Shown here in pieces: positions 41,403 through 53,780 of a stretch of DNA of 64,000 bases; the first letter of the stretch is position 1; each line of letters begins with the position of its first letter. The stretch is from Theocolax elegans (Eukaryota; Arthropoda; Insecta; Hymenoptera; Cerocephalidae), in contig CM047425.1 in assembly GCA_026168455.1 (NCBI GenBank), positions 44,898,362 to 44,962,361 of the forward strand, read 5' to 3'. Below the pieces are notes generated by a model that did no database searches, was not told the origin of the DNA, and worked only from the letters and a program-made list of their open reading frames with translations. The translations under genes and the position numbers were made by a program.

Positions 41403-41579
41403 ACGTCACTCTAATATCTCCGAGGACCTTCCGGCTCGGCGGCTCACACGAGAATATCTCTCACCGATTCTCTCTCGTTCCCCCTCCCTTCCATATTCCG
41501 TGCGGTCTTCTCTGACGGCCGTACGGGCCTCGCGACGGAGAACCATGACGAGTGGCTCGCGCTATCGTCACTCGTCACA
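41403..41579 (-). repeat. Truncated 3' LTR of Gypsy-B
   Basis: 177 bases match 49145-49322; the remaining 468 bases of the LTR are missing at its far end. It directly follows the polypurine tract (positions 41580-41589 on the plus strand are C-rich). Confidence 0.85.
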
Positions 41580-41663
41580 CCCCCCTCCCAGACGGCGGGT
41601 ACCGGGTAGGTATCCGGCTTCTGCCACTACGTTCTCGGAGCGGGGTCGAGACTGAGGAAAGTA

Positions 41664-44600
41664 TCAAGCCTGCGTACGACTTCGAGTCTTACGCGGTGAC
41701 CAGTCTTTCGTTATGACGGATGGTTTAAGATTCTTGGAGCCTGGTGGACGGCCTGGGCGGCGTACTATCCCCGTAGGCGCGGTTCCGCGTATCTTCTGAC
41801 TATTTCTACACACTATTTTCGGTGCGATCGGGTAGCGAACTACGAACGCTGTTTTTCGCGGTCGTCCGGGTTTACGCTTGGGGGGCACGGTCAGCGCGGT
41901 CTGACGTTCATTCGCCGGCGCTACGGTGTCTCTCTCGCTTATTTCGGTTACACGCTCGCTCGCATTTACAATATTTTCGCTATTTGAGGGCGGACAATTA
42001 CCCGCCCCTGCGCGTGACGCATCCAACGGTGAAAGAATCTTCTCGAAGTCGTCTTCTTCCGGGTCTATGCCCTTTTGGTACGGCTTGAGTTGTTCCGCAT
42101 GTACGGGAGAATCCGAGTCCCCGTCACCGTCAATTAACGAATAAGTATTCGTCCCAATGGCTCTCGAGACCAAGTACGGTCCCCTGTATTTCGGTGTGAG
42201 TTTAGCTGACACGTTATGAGCTGCCGAAGAGAGTACTTCGTTACGTCTCCAGACTAGGTCGCCTGTCTCGTACTCGACGAAGCGGCGACCCTTGTCATAG
42301 TGATTCGCTTGCTTCTCCTGGGCCGATTCTGCTCGGTCGGCTGCTGCGTCGTGTAACAGTGGTAACCGGTCCAAGCGTTCTTTCCAATCTTCGAGTGCGG
42401 TTTTATTTTCCTCTAGGAGCGCTGCGTCTTCTTCGCGTTTTCTTAACGAGTCGGGAGGCATTGGTTGCCTGCCGTAGATCAACATCGCTGGGCTTACTCC
42501 CGTCGAACTTTGTATCGACGTATTGTATGCAAACGCAATCTCGTACAGATTCGAGTCCCAGTGCTTATGATCCTTCTCGATAAACGCGATTAACATAGTT
42601 TTTAGCGTTCTGTACACGCGCTCGACCGGGTTCGCCTGTGGGAAGTAGGGGGCAGTAGTCATATGCTGCACCCCGATTTCCTTTAGGTAATCGTCTACGA
42701 GAGTATTCTTAAATTCTGTCCCGTTATTGGACAAGAACGTCGACGGTACTCCGTATCGGAAGAAAACTCGATCCTTTAAATTCTTGAGGATCGTTTGCGC
42801 GTTAGCCTTCCTTATGGGTATGAACTCGATCCAGCGAGTAAATAGATCTTCGAATATCAAAATGTATTCGAAGCCTTGGACGCTCCTCGGAAACGGACCC
42901 ATAACGTCCCCTGCGACAACTTCCCAGGGCCGTTCGATGGTCCGGCGTCCCATTAGTCCTGCAGGTAGGCGTTGTTCGACCTTGCATTGTTGGCAGATTA
43001 AACAACATCGGACGTAGTCGGCTACATCCCGGTATAAGCATGGCCAATAATAGTACAAGGCGATACGCTTATATGTTTTCTCCCTACCTAGGTGACCCGC
43101 CGTGGGCTCGTCGTGTCCTTGTTTCAGAACGAGCGCACGCTTCTCAATCGGGACGACGAGCTTCCATGCTTCGGCATCACCGAGTGTTGCGGACAACATT
43201 GAATCGGGACGATATGTATACAACCTCCCCGCTATAATTTTCCATTTGGGGAAATCACTAGGGCTTTTCGTGACTTTGTCGTATTGGCCCAGGTACCACT
43301 CATCAGTAGTCTCTTGACTCCAAGTCACCGCGCTGACCGATAACTCGTCTCCCTCACTCATCCGAGAGAGTGCGTCGGGTACGTGGTTGAGTGCTCCTTT
43401 TCGGTATTCTACCTCGTAATCGTACCCTTGTAGCTCCAGGGCCCAACGAGATAGGCGGCCCGTCGGATTACGCAGATTGCATAACCACCTGAGACTGGAG
43501 TGGTCGGTTATAGCCTTGAACTTATAACCTTCGACATAAGCGCGGAACTTACGAATGGCCCAGATGAGAGCAAGACACTCTCGCTCTGTGACGCTATAAT
43601 TCCTCTCGCTGTCGGTCATCGTGCGGCTCGCAAATTCGAGCACGCGTTCCTCTCCGTCTATATTTTGTACCAACACCGCTCCGAGTCCTGTGTCGCTTGC
43701 GTCACATTGGATCACGAACATTTAGTCAAACGAAGGACGGTGTAGGACCGGGGCCGTCGCGATGAGCATCTTACATTGCTCGAATGAGGTCTGTTGTTCC
43801 GCTTGCCATTCGTATTTACGGTCTTTCTTCGTTAAAGACGTAAGGGGCTCGGCGATCGTCGCGAAATCCTTTAGGAATTTCCGATACCACGACGCCATTC
43901 CTAGGAACCTCCTCAGCTGCTTAATGTTTTTAGGAGCTGGCTAGTTTAATATCGGCTCAATCTTGGATGGGTTGGGCCGAAAACCGTCGCGGTTCACTAG
44001 AACCCCAAGGTATTTTACCTCTTCCTGGCAAAATACGCTCTTCTCGCGATTGACAGTTAGTCCTGCCTCCTTGATTCGCAATAGGACCGTCTCAAGTAAC
44101 TTAACGTGCTCCTCAAAAGTCTCGGACGTAATTAACACGTCATCAAGATAGGAGTATACGTACGGTTGGAGGCTAGGACCGATGATACAGTCTATCATCC
44201 GCTGGAACGTCGCACCAGCGTTATTGAGTCCATACGGCATTCGCGTAAATTGGTACAGGCCCATCCCTGGTACCGTGAAAGCCGTTATCTCGCGAGAGTC
44301 GGCACGCAGGGGGATCTGGAGGTACGCGCTACTCAGATCCAGCGTGCTTATATATCGCGCACTTTGTAACTTGTGCAGGATGCTATCCAGATTCGGGAGG
44401 GGATAAGCATCCGGCTTAGTTACTGCATTGTTTTCCTAAAATCGATGCAGAACCTATATTTGCCGTTATCCTTACGGACCATGACCACAGGACTAGACCA
44501 ACTACTAGCCGAAGGTTCGATTATGCCCGCAGCGAGCATTTCATTAACCTGTTCCTTCATTTTATCGCTAATAGCCTTGGATACTGGATAGCACTTTTGC

Positions 44601-45363
44601 TTGATTGGGCGAGCTGATCCTACATCGATCGTGTACTCCGCCAAGTTCGTGCATCCGATAGGACCGCCACCCGGTCCCAGCACCCTGTCTAGTAATTTTC
44701 GGAGTTGCTCTCTCTCGGCGGGTAGCGCGTCCGCTAAGCCGATTGAGTTGAGAGACGCTATACACGGGAAGTCCACGCCCGCCAACTCCAAGGAGACTGA
44801 TCTCTTCTCGTCTTTAAAAAGCAAGCGGTTCTCTTGCGGAAAGAGGATCGCATTAAACTTCTTAATAAAATTCACGCCTACATAACAATCAGCGTCTAAA
44901 TGTGTGCCATTAGACCTATTTTGAGGTCGTGTTTTATACCTGCGACCTCAAACGGCAAGTAGGTATAACCCGTGACGGGAGAGAAACGTCCGTCTCCTAA
45001 TTTCGCTCCTTTCCCGCTATCAGGTCGTACTGATTTACTTAATTCATAGGTAACCAGGAGAGCGATCGGTCCCATGACCGTTCGGGATGCTCCGGGGTCG
45101 TACAACGCCCTTAAGCGGTAAGGTCCTACGTTTACCTGTAGCCACCAGCGTCCTACGTCCTGGTCCGACTCTACACTAGCGGAGTCGTCCTCCGACGATT
45201 TTCCTTCCGTCGTACCGGTTTTATTACATTCTTCCGTCGGTACGATTGCGGAAACTGCATTCTCCTCGTTGTGTCGAACGTCTCGTTCTTTTGCGGCCTC
45301 TTTACACGGGGGAAAGGCCGTTGAGACCCCTATTGGTCTTTCCCCTTCCCGTTTTCCGTGCAT
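41664..45363 (-). pseudogene. pol: Gypsy-B pol (broken)
   Basis: Reading on minus: a protease-like stretch 'ALYDPGASRTVMG' (45363-44896; Asp-Pro-Gly where Asp-Thr/Ser-Gly is usual), a one-base shift near 44905, RT start (44875-44420), a shift near 44434, RT palm with YLDD (44264-43941), a TAG at 43941, connection domain, a TAA at 43722, then a 685-codon stretch (43721-41664) with RNase H, HHCC zinc site, and integrase core. The second catalytic Asp of integrase is Asn ('FLSNNGTEF'). The C-terminus after the GPY-type domain has two AT-hook motifs (KRKPGRPRK, RRPGRPPGSK). Inactive by several criteria. Confidence 0.9.
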
Positions 45364-47417
45364 TTCGGACAGTTATATCGGAAATGACCTGGCATGCCGC
45401 ATCCAAAACAGTATACCTCCTTTGGGACGTTCTCTCTACCTAAGTCATTCTTCTTATTCGGGGGAGACTTTCGTCCATCGTCTCCTCTCTTACTCATATT
45501 ACTCTGTCCCGAGCCTTGCTTACTCTGAGTGGAACTTCCTCCCTTAGTCGGACGAGAGTCGTTCGGCTTTTGTTGAACGGGGGCGTAACTCTTCCCGCTA
45601 CCCTGTCGGGAGTTTAGTCGCTCCATTGAACTCGTTTTCAAGGAACGGATCTCCTTGAGCATCTCAGCCATTAGTTCGACTAACGAACGGTCGGTCTTTT
45701 TAGTGGTTGTTTCGGTTGCAGCCACTTTAGGTCGACTCGGGGGATCTTGACTTGGTTTCCCTGTCCTTGGTTTGAATCCTAGATCAGGGTGTAACATCTT
45801 CTCTGGAGGAGGCGGAGGTTGGTATGATATCTCGGCCTCCAGTGTTAGCTCGGCGTCGCGTGCCTTTTCGAGCAAGTCTCGGATGCTTCGGCATGAGTTA
45901 CGTTCTATCATACGCTGTAACTCGGGCAGCATGTTCCGATGTAGTAAGTCAAGTTGTTGACTTACGCTCGGGATTGGTTGTTGTTTTCGTAACATCGAAC
46001 CTAAGCACGTTATATAATTGCGCACGGGTTCGCCTTTCTCTTGGGTTCGTCGGTTCGCATCGCTCGCTAGTCTCTGTTGGTAACGGCGGTCCATGCCGTA
46101 CCAATCTCTAGCCTCGTGGCAAAACTCCTGCCACGTCGTCCACTGGTCTTTATAATCGCGGTACGACGTGGACGCGACACCGGTCATTAGTTCGGCTAGT
46201 GCGGGTATTAATTCCTCGTTTGTAAGCCTTGCTAATGTCCTGCATTCTTCTACCCTTGTGATGAATAGTTCAGTGCTATCATCTGGTTCGCCAGTAAATC
46301 GCACGTTCCATCGTCGAACTATATTGCCGATATCCCGTGTATTTGTCGATCCACCGTTGCTCTGCGAGTGGTGCATATTTGCTCTATATGCGCTGCTGGA
46401 GAGGTTCCCCCCCTTCCAGGCGTTGCCGATATTTTCAAACGGTGGTATCGAACCACAGGTGCAACTGGCGCAAAGTGAACGCTGCAATCTAGTTGCATTT
46501 TGTGCAGGTCGGGTATGGTTGTTGCAGGGTTGTTGCGTGTGATCCCACGATTCACGCAACGGTGAGGCTTGACTTTAAGAGTTACCTAAGTTCGCGGGTT
46601 GTGACAAAATCGGTCTACTCTGGTCGTAATAATTGCATGTGAATGTATCCTGGACATTCACTTGCTGCCTCTGGTGTCTATCTTGGTGTTGGGCCCCTAG
46701 GTCGGGCCCAATATGTGCACTCTCTGTTGCATTATCAATGCGAGTGCTCGACGCGATGCTTTGCCTGTTATTTAGTGAGCTACTCCGTAACTCAGTCATC
46801 TGAGTTGACAGAGTTTTGATTTGCTCATGTAAGCTTTGCAAATAATTTATAAAGCTTACTGGCAGGTTAAACCGTTCGCCTTCGAGACCGACCAGTAACA
46901 TGGTCTCGCCTATCTGACCGTCGTTTCGTGGTCCGATATTCGGCGATTCGGTTTCGCTGTCGGTCGCCGACCTCGTATTTCGGTTGACCGAGTGCGTTGG
47001 CGAGGGGTTTCTCTGGGTGTTGGCACTGCCGTTAGTGCCAGCTTGTGGTACTATGTAATCATGGTCCCTACCGGCTTCATCTAGTAAGATGCTAAGCGGG
47101 TGTGTTCTATTGGGATCGTAATCCTGTCCCAGTATAGTCGAACTAAACCGTTCTTGATAAGTTTGTTCGATCAAATCTTGTCTCAAATACACGCGATGTG
47201 TATATACTTCATTCTCGTCTTCCGCCTCTGTAGGCTGGAAGTCCGCCGGGACGTAGTCGCCTTTGAGCCATCGATAAAATCGGGCGCACTGCTCAATGCG
47301 GCTACCCGATGTGACTAGCTCCAAGCTAGACATCATGTTTGTCCTAGTATCGTCATCTAGGTACATGAGCCATTCTTCGATTTCTCGGTGACTAGACATG
47401 GTGATGCGCGTGTACAA
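45330..47417 (-). pseudogene. gag: Gypsy-B gag, one in-frame stop
   Basis: Two ORFs in the same frame (47417-46575 and 46559-45330) are separated by a single TAA at 46575-46577. The N-terminal part is acidic with SxTxSE-rich stretches. The C-terminal part has the capsid-like region (FTGEPDDSTELFITRVEEC, WQEFCHEARDWYG) and a CCHC knuckle (CFGCGMPGHFRYNC) near the end. The protease frame overlaps its end by 34 bases. The stop may be decay or, less likely, readthrough. Confidence 0.85.
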
Positions 47418-48663
47418 ATTTGTCGGTCAGTGTGTGTGTTCGCAAGAAACGAAAATATATATTAAGGGATTCTAAAGAGCGAATACGCTGGTATAGTTTC
47501 GTAACTAGATAGTTCGTAATCGAAAAGGACCGTCAAAATATAAATATCTTATTATATATATGAGGAAAGAAAGGGAAAATATATTATTGTTTATTTTCAA
47601 ATATTTGCGCTAATTAATTAATAGCTACGGCGAACTATCTAAGTGAAAAAAAACGTTTGTACTGAACGGGAACCAGGTTGTTACTTTTTACTTGTACAAC
47701 AAAAATAAAGTAAAAATTAACAATTCATTATAACAAAAAAATCAAGATTATTTTGTAAATTGATTAATTGCAAATTAATTTATAAAATTCAAAATTATGA
47801 GGAACATAGATTATTCGATTTATATACGTAAGTTTTTATAGAAGTGATAATAGAAAAGAAAATAATAATTTAAATACACGATATCCGTGTTTCAAACGTG
47901 AGCGTAATGGCGTTAATTTTAAATAAATGTATAATTATTTTTATTTATATATATATATATACGTCTGTACATACATATAATTGCTTATTCGTAATTACTT
48001 TTAAATAATTTATGGTAATTATTTAACATTATTACACAATTAAATGTTCAAAAAAAAGGAAAGGTAATATCGAATAATCACTAAAGAAAACAATAACTGA
48101 ATGAAGAGTTCCCGAAAAGTAATGGTTTGGTTGTTATATAAATACGTAACAACAATCGACTACAATGACATGTGTAATATAAATATAACGCTAATATAAC
48201 TGTATATATAACGCACACACTGAACTGAATTTACTATCTTGTTCGCTATACAAGATAGTGTAGTAAGTGTGAGAGCGGAATGTTATTTAAAAAATCAATA
48301 AATAATTAAAGAACCGTTGATTCTAAATTGTCTTGAAAAGGTGTCCAATACAGAAACAATATTGATAAAGTACGAACATGCGTATTTATCCGTGCGAGAA
48401 AGTAAAAACAAATTTTACTTTCTCTCTCTCTCGCACTTACTATACAGAAATAGTGAGACTGGGAATAACGAATCTCCAGTCTCGCGCCGATGTAAACAAC
48501 TCGCTTTGTTTACAAAACGCACGCGCGCTCGATTCTCTCTTCGCGAAGTACGTTGGCCTTGACGTTTTCACTACTCGATATATTTAATTTTTCGTTTAGT
48601 GAGGTACCCGGTTGGAAAGAAAATACTAAATTTTCTTGTATAATCCCGTATGCCCAGTGCTAA
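47418..48663 (-). other. Gypsy-B leader
   Basis: AT-rich untranslated leader between gag and the primer site. The part from 48401 onward is repeated at 50080 as one end of the 1.68-kb tandem duplication. No ORF of note. Confidence 0.6.
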
Positions 48664-48677
48664 CTAGTTGGGCGCCA
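48664..48677 (-). promoter_or_regulatory. Gypsy-B primer-binding site (tRNA-Lys type)
   Basis: Minus strand TGGCGCCCAACTAG directly abuts the LTR end. TGGCGCCCAAC is complementary to the 3' end of tRNA-Lys used by many retroviruses and Gypsy elements. A second copy is at 50341-50354. Confidence 0.85.
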
Positions 48678-49322
48678 TGTAAGGGTGCATGTCGGGTTTT
48701 ATCGAATAATGCACGGAGATACCGTGAGTAGGGGTAACCCCGAGATCGCGCGTGACGAACTTACCTTCGCGCGCGATCGGGCCTCTCGTGCACTCCGTCA
48801 ACGGCTCGCCGATACCTCAACAGCTACCGTGTACGTTGATATGGGCACCAGAGTGAGCCCACTTCCGGAAGTACGAATTTAGGATTGGAGTACCGCGGGC
48901 TCGTCTGCTCATCAAACTAAGGATCGGGATTCCTGGGTGAATACGGGATATCAAAATGATACGAATCGAAAGATAAAATGAAATTCAGATTTATTCACTA
49001 GTTCGTATTACAATATAATAGTTAGCTCGCGAGCGCGAGAATTATTCGAACACATTATCCTCGTCGAGGGGAAGGAGCTCTAACCTTGTATCCGTAGTAG
49101 TCAACCTCCTCACGTCTCGAATGTGGTACCACGCAGTCGTCGGCGACGTCACTCTAATATCTCCGAGGACCTTCCGGCTTGGCGGCTCACACGAGAATAT
49201 CTCTCACCGATTCTCTCTCGTTCCCCCTCCCTTCCGTATTCCGCGCGGTCTTCTCTGACGGCCGTACGGGCCGCGCGACGGAGAACCATGACGAGTGGCT
49301 CGTGCTGTCGTCACTCGTCACA
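48678..49322 (-). repeat. 5' LTR of Gypsy-B (645 bp)
   Basis: On the minus strand it begins TGTGACGAGTGACGAC and ends CACCCTTACA. It matches 50355-50999 over its whole length and 41403-41579 at one end. The 65- and 91-codon ORFs within it are incidental. Confidence 0.88.
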
Positions 49323-49661
49323 CTATAAAGACAAAAAAAAAGAATTGAAAAAGAACTCTTTTTCAATATTTTTATGGCGTTTATATGGCGTACTTTAATT
49401 AAAAGAGTATTAGTTTTCAACTTTTTTTTAATTCAAAAAGACTACTTTATAAATACTTATAACTATTTATAAAGAATGCTTTATAAATATTTATAACAAT
49501 TCAAAAAGAATAATTTTTAACTACTTATATTGTATACATAGAATAATTTTCATTTGATCAATAATTTTATATATATTATTCAAATTTTGGATCATAAAGA
49601 ATACTTTACAGATACTTATTTAATACTTATAGAATTATTTATCGCGGACATTCGTTAATTC

Positions 49662-49928
49662 TTAAAGAATTCTTTTTTTCATAAGTGCGCTTATCGGGTG
49701 TTTATATAGCTTTTCTACCTGTGTTGAGTCCGGGTTAGATTTGATGTAATTGCTATTAATAATAGCATGATGGTTAATTTGATGAGCAGAATTTGAAGTC
49801 GACTTTCTATACTGTGAACTATCTATTGATTTCTTTTGAGAATTACTAGATTCTTGGGTGTCGATTTGCATAGCCGAATTAAAAGAGACGACTGAAGTAT
49901 CCTTATTATTGATTGGATCATCCATCAT
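49662..49928 (-). pseudogene. Jockey-like LINE ORF1, N-terminal part
   Basis: An 88-codon ORF starting MMDDPINNKDTS is rich in Ser, Asn and Gln, as in the disordered N-terminus of jockey ORF1, and ends where the AAAGAATTCTTTAA element begins. Its continuation is at 40464-40871. The identical translation appears again at 51339-51605. Confidence 0.55.
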
Positions 49929-50354
49929 GGCGTTTTTTCAACTATTAAAAATGGGATTAGTTTATATGAAGGAAATCCACTTTTGACGTTATTTAGTTGT
50001 GCCAAGTTGATACTGCATTTGTTTCACAGTGGTTAGATGTACTATCTGAAATTGCTCGTGTTTGAAATATACCCAGGACAGTAAAAACAAATTTTACTTT
50101 CTCTCTCTCTCGCACTTACTATACAAAATAGTGAGACTGGGAATACGAATCTCCAGTCTCGCGCCGATGTAAACAACTCGCTTTGTTTACAAAACGCACG
50201 CGCGCTCGATTCTCTCTTCGCGAAGTACGTTGGCCTTGACGTTTTCACTACTCGATATATTTAATTTTTCGTTTAGTGAGGTACCCGGTTGGAAAGAAAA
50301 TACTAAATTTTCTTGTATAATCCCGTATGCCCAGTGCTAACTAGTTGGGCGCCA

Positions 50355-50999
50355 TGTAAGGGTGCATGTCGGGTTTTATCGAATAATGCACGGAGATACC
50401 GTGAGTAGGGGTAACCCCGAGATCGCGCGTGACGAACTTACCTTCGCGCGCGATCGGGCCTCTCGTGCACTCCGTCAACGGCTCGCCGATACCTCAACAG
50501 CTACCGTGTACGTTGATATGGGCACCAGAGTGAGCCCACTTCCGGAAGTACGAATTTAGGATTGGAGTACCGCGGGCTCGTCTGCTCATCAAACTAAGGA
50601 TCGGGATTCCTGGGTGAATACGGGATATCAAAATGATACGAATCGAAAGATAAAATGAAATTCAGATTTATTCACTAGTTCGTATTACAATATAATAGTT
50701 AGCTCGCGAGCGCGAGAATTATTCGAACACATTATCCTCGTCGAGGGGAAGGAGCTCTAACCTTGTATCCGTAGTAGTCAACCTCCTCACGTCTCGAATG
50801 TGGTACCACGCAGTCGTCGGCGACGTCACTCTAATATCTCCGAGGACCTTCCGGCTTGGCGGCTCACACGAGAATATCTCTCACCGATTCTCTCTCGTTC
50901 CCCCTCCCTTCCGTATTCCGCGCGGTCTTCTCTGACGGCCGTACGGGCCGCGCGACGGAGAACCATGACGAGTGGCTCGTGCTGTCGTCACTCGTCACA
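50355..50999 (-). repeat. Second copy of Gypsy-B LTR
   Basis: Same length and sequence as 48678-49322. It lies beyond the element's outer boundary, as part of the tandem duplication, not as a third LTR of a second insertion, because the flanks are duplicated with it. Confidence 0.85.
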
Positions 51000-51338
51000 C
51001 TATAAAGACAAAAAAAAGAATTGAAAAAGAACTCTTTTTCAATATTTTTATGGCGTTTATATGGCGTACTTTAATTAAAAGAGTATTAGTTTTCAACTTT
51101 TTTTTTAATTCAAAAAGACTACTTTATAAATACTTATAACTATTTATAAAGAATGCTTTATAAATATTTATAACAATTCAAAAAGAATAATTTTTAACTA
51201 CTTATATTGTATACATAGAATAATTTTCATTTGATCAATAATTTTATATATATTATTCAAATTTTGGATCATAAAGAATACTTTACAGATACTTATTTAA
51301 TACTTATAGAATTATTTATCGCGGACATTCGTTAATTC

Positions 51339-51605
51339 TTAAAGAATTCTTTTTTTCATAAGTGCGCTTATCGGGTGTTTATATAGCTTTTCTACCTGTG
51401 TTGAGTCCGGGTTAGATTTGATGTAATTGCTATTAATAATAGCATGATGGTTAATTTGATGAGCAGAATTTGAAGTCGACTTTCTATACTGTGAACTATC
51501 TATTGATTTCTTTTGAGAATTACTAGATTCTTGGGTGTCGATTTGCATAGCCGAATTAAAAGAGACGACTGAAGTATCCTTATTATTGATTGGATCATCC
51601 ATCAT
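51339..51605 (-). pseudogene. Duplicate of LINE ORF1 N-terminal part
   Basis: Identical 88-codon ORF to 49662-49928, within the second unit of the tandem duplication. Upstream sequence (51606-51758) would be the LINE 5' end or its flank. Confidence 0.55.
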
Positions 51606-51789
51606 GGCGTTTTTTCAACTATTAAAAATGGGATTAGTTTATATGAAGGAAATCCACTTTTGACGTTATTTAGTTGTGCCAAGTTGATACTGCATTTGTT
51701 TCACAGTGGTTAGATGTACTATCTGAAATTGCTCGTGTTTGAAATATACCCAGGACAGAGTGCGCGAGGCACGTTCGACTCTTTCGGCT

Positions 51790-51905
51790 GCTGACACGGG
51801 ACTATCGGGAATCGAACCCCGTACGCGCGCATGACAAGCATAAGAGATCTAATCATTACGCTAACGCAACGCTTACATACAAATTTTCAGAACTTGTATA
51901 TAATG
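51790..51905 (-). repeat. tRNA-like module, second copy
   Basis: On the minus strand it has TATACAAGTTCTGAAAATTTG, GTAAGCGTTGCGTTAGCGTAATGATT and a B-box GGGGTTCGATTCCCG. It shares the 5' flank and box spacing with 30497-30602 but differs between the boxes, as expected for a SINE-like family rather than two tRNA genes. Confidence 0.55.
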
Positions 51906-51956
51906 ATTTCCTGCTAATCAATATTTTTATAACCAATTTGTTTAATAAAATTACAA

Positions 51957-52599
51957 AAGTGCCCTCATGACTAAATCGCCTACTTGGAAGGAAGCCACGC
52001 GTCTATTTTTGTTATAGACTTTCTCCTGACGTCTCTGCTCTTCATCTATGTGTTTCCGCACTAGATCTCGAAGGGCATCAAGACGTTTGAGTCGATCCAT
52101 CCACATCTCGGAATCGATAGGAATTTTAAATTCCCTCTTCTCAACCTCTCTGCGCAGACTCTTTACAGGTTGAGGATGGCGTCAAAAATTGAGGAAACCT
52201 GGAGAAACCTTCGTACTTGATTGAGTTGCTGTATTAATAGCATGACGGAATTCATGTAGATGTTCATCCCAGCTGCGATGATCGGAATCCACAAAGGCCG
52301 CGATCATCGTCTTTAATGTCCTATTTGTACGCTCGACGGGGTTGGCTTGTGGTCGGTAAGGAGGAGTCGTGATCTGTTTTATCCCGTAATCCTCAAGCAT
52401 TTGTGTCAACTTATTATTGACGAACTCTGTACCATTATCCGTAAGGAAGTAATCAGGAGAAACAGTATGAGTTCCTCAAATGCTTTCGCGACCGACTTAC
52501 CGGTAGCAGCTCGTAACGGTTTTCATTCAACCCACCTCGTGAACAAATCTTGTAAGACCAGTATATATTTGTATTGGTTCTTACTACGAGGCAGTTCCG
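51957..52599 (-). pseudogene. pol: Gypsy-C integrase fragment
   Basis: The minus-strand reading gives 'NQYKYILVLQDLFTRW', then a frameshifted stretch, then 'YRPQANPVERTNRTLKTM' with the catalytic Glu, then, past a TGA at about 52182, 'RRVASFQVGDLVM' of the C-terminal domain. The zinc-binding N-terminus is absent and the frame is broken. Confidence 0.8.
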
Positions 52600-53780
52600 T
52601 TATATCTGCACTCGATCCACATCGGGACGAAGTCCATCACCATCCAGGCGGTACCCAAAGAAGGTAACGCTCGAGCAACAGAACTGACACTTCTCTCTGT
52701 TCAATACTAGCCCTGCGTCCACTAGTGTCCTTAGAACCATTTCCAACCATTTTAAATGTTCCTCGAAAGTTTCGGTTATAACGATTAAATCGTCCAGGTA
52801 ACCAAAAACATGAGGTTCAACTTCGGGACCAAATAGATCATCGATTAACCGTGAAAATGTCATGGGTGCATTCATCAGTCCGAACGGCATCCGTGTGAAC
52901 TGCCACAACCCAGACCCAGGCACAGCGAAGGCGGTGTAATGTCGACTAATTTCTGACATTAACACTTATAAATATGCCTTCTTAAGATCGATCTTAGAGA
53001 TGAATTTGGCATTATGTAACTTATCCAGAATCGAATCCATATTCGGTATTGGATATAAGTCACGTTTTGTTACCGCATTCAAATCTCGGAATTCTATGCA
53101 AAAACGATAGCTACCTTCGTCTTTGCGGACTATCACTGGAGCGGCAGACCATTCACTTGCACTTGGTTCAATTATTCCTCTCTCAAACATTTTTCTGACT
53201 TCTTGCTGGGCGAATTCGAGGACTTTAGACGACATACATCTTGGTTTGTGGCGTACTGGTCGTGCACCTGGCTGTACTTCCACGTGATGTTCGATCAACG
53301 TAGTAAAGCCATGCACATCGCCTGGTGGTGGTAATAAGTTCTCTACTAACTTTCTTACCCTCTCTCGCTGGTCATCGTTAATCTCGATGATACCTGCACA
53401 CTCTGCGAGAATCCTCGTGTCTCCGTCTCGGATTCCATCCTTGACAAAAGACTGCCATTTTCCGGCGCCAACGCGCCAGAGGGCATCGCCAATTTTAACC
53501 TCGATGTTCCAATGTTGGAGGAAGTCCATACCGAGAATCATCGAGTGTTCCATACTCTCGACTATCCTCAGTTGGATGTTGCCATCTAATCCCTCAATTC
53601 CAAATAGAACATCTAACAAACCTAGGACTTTCAGTGCCATAAATTTACGGCACTCCGGTCTCAATTGAGAATATGCCATCTCTACTTGTTGGCGCAACGG
53701 AGGAGGTCGGCGGAATTTCCGCACAATAGCCTTAAAGCAATTCAGGTATTTTACGACCTTCTCTCCTTTACCTTGCGTGC
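52600..53780 (-). pseudogene. pol: Gypsy-C protease end and reverse transcriptase
   Basis: The minus-strand reading: 'MEHSMILGMDFLQHWNIEV' (C-terminal part of the protease), linker, RT fingers ('IIEPSASEWSAAPVIVRKD', 'DLNAVTKRDLYPIPNMD'), a stop near 52966, then the palm with YLDD and 'GLVLNREKCQF'. The protease active-site segment is missing: gag runs straight into the protease tail near 53650, an in-frame deletion. After 'GDGLRPDVD' the frame jumps into integrase, a second deletion. Confidence 0.82.

Larger units (their letters stand above)
41403..49322 (-). mobile_element. Gypsy-B: decayed Ty3/Gypsy element
   Basis: Minus-strand order is 5' LTR (48678-49322), tRNA-Lys-type primer site, leader, gag, pol, GGGAGGGGGG polypurine tract and a truncated 3' LTR (41403-41579). 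No env. Gag has one stop and pol has at least two stops and two frameshifts. Confidence 0.9.
40872..49675. mobile_element. AAAGAATTCTTTAA-ended MITE, expanded by Gypsy-B
   Basis: The sequence AAAGAATTCTTTAA at 40872-40885 recurs inverted at 49662-49675. The parts 40872-41402 and 49323-49675 are AT-rich with AAAGAAT/ATTCTTT motifs. The LINE ORF1 frame stops at one end and resumes at the other, so the MITE entered the LINE and Gypsy-B entered the MITE. Confidence 0.55.
48401..51758. repeat. 1.68-kb tandem duplication of LTR plus flank
   Basis: 48401-50080 and 50080-51758 are direct copies covering part of the Gypsy-B leader, the 645-bp LTR, the MITE remnant and the LINE ORF1 start. The differences I saw are one-base indels (for example GGGAATAACG against GGGAATACG, and A or T run lengths), with no clear substitution. 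Confidence 0.9.

Noticed and set aside
41822..45960. Plus-strand ORFs across Gypsy-B
   Set aside because: Shadows of the minus-strand gag and pol genes.
50355..50999. Independent solo-LTR insertion
   Set aside because: Its flanks are duplicated together with it, so it is part of the 1.68-kb tandem duplication.
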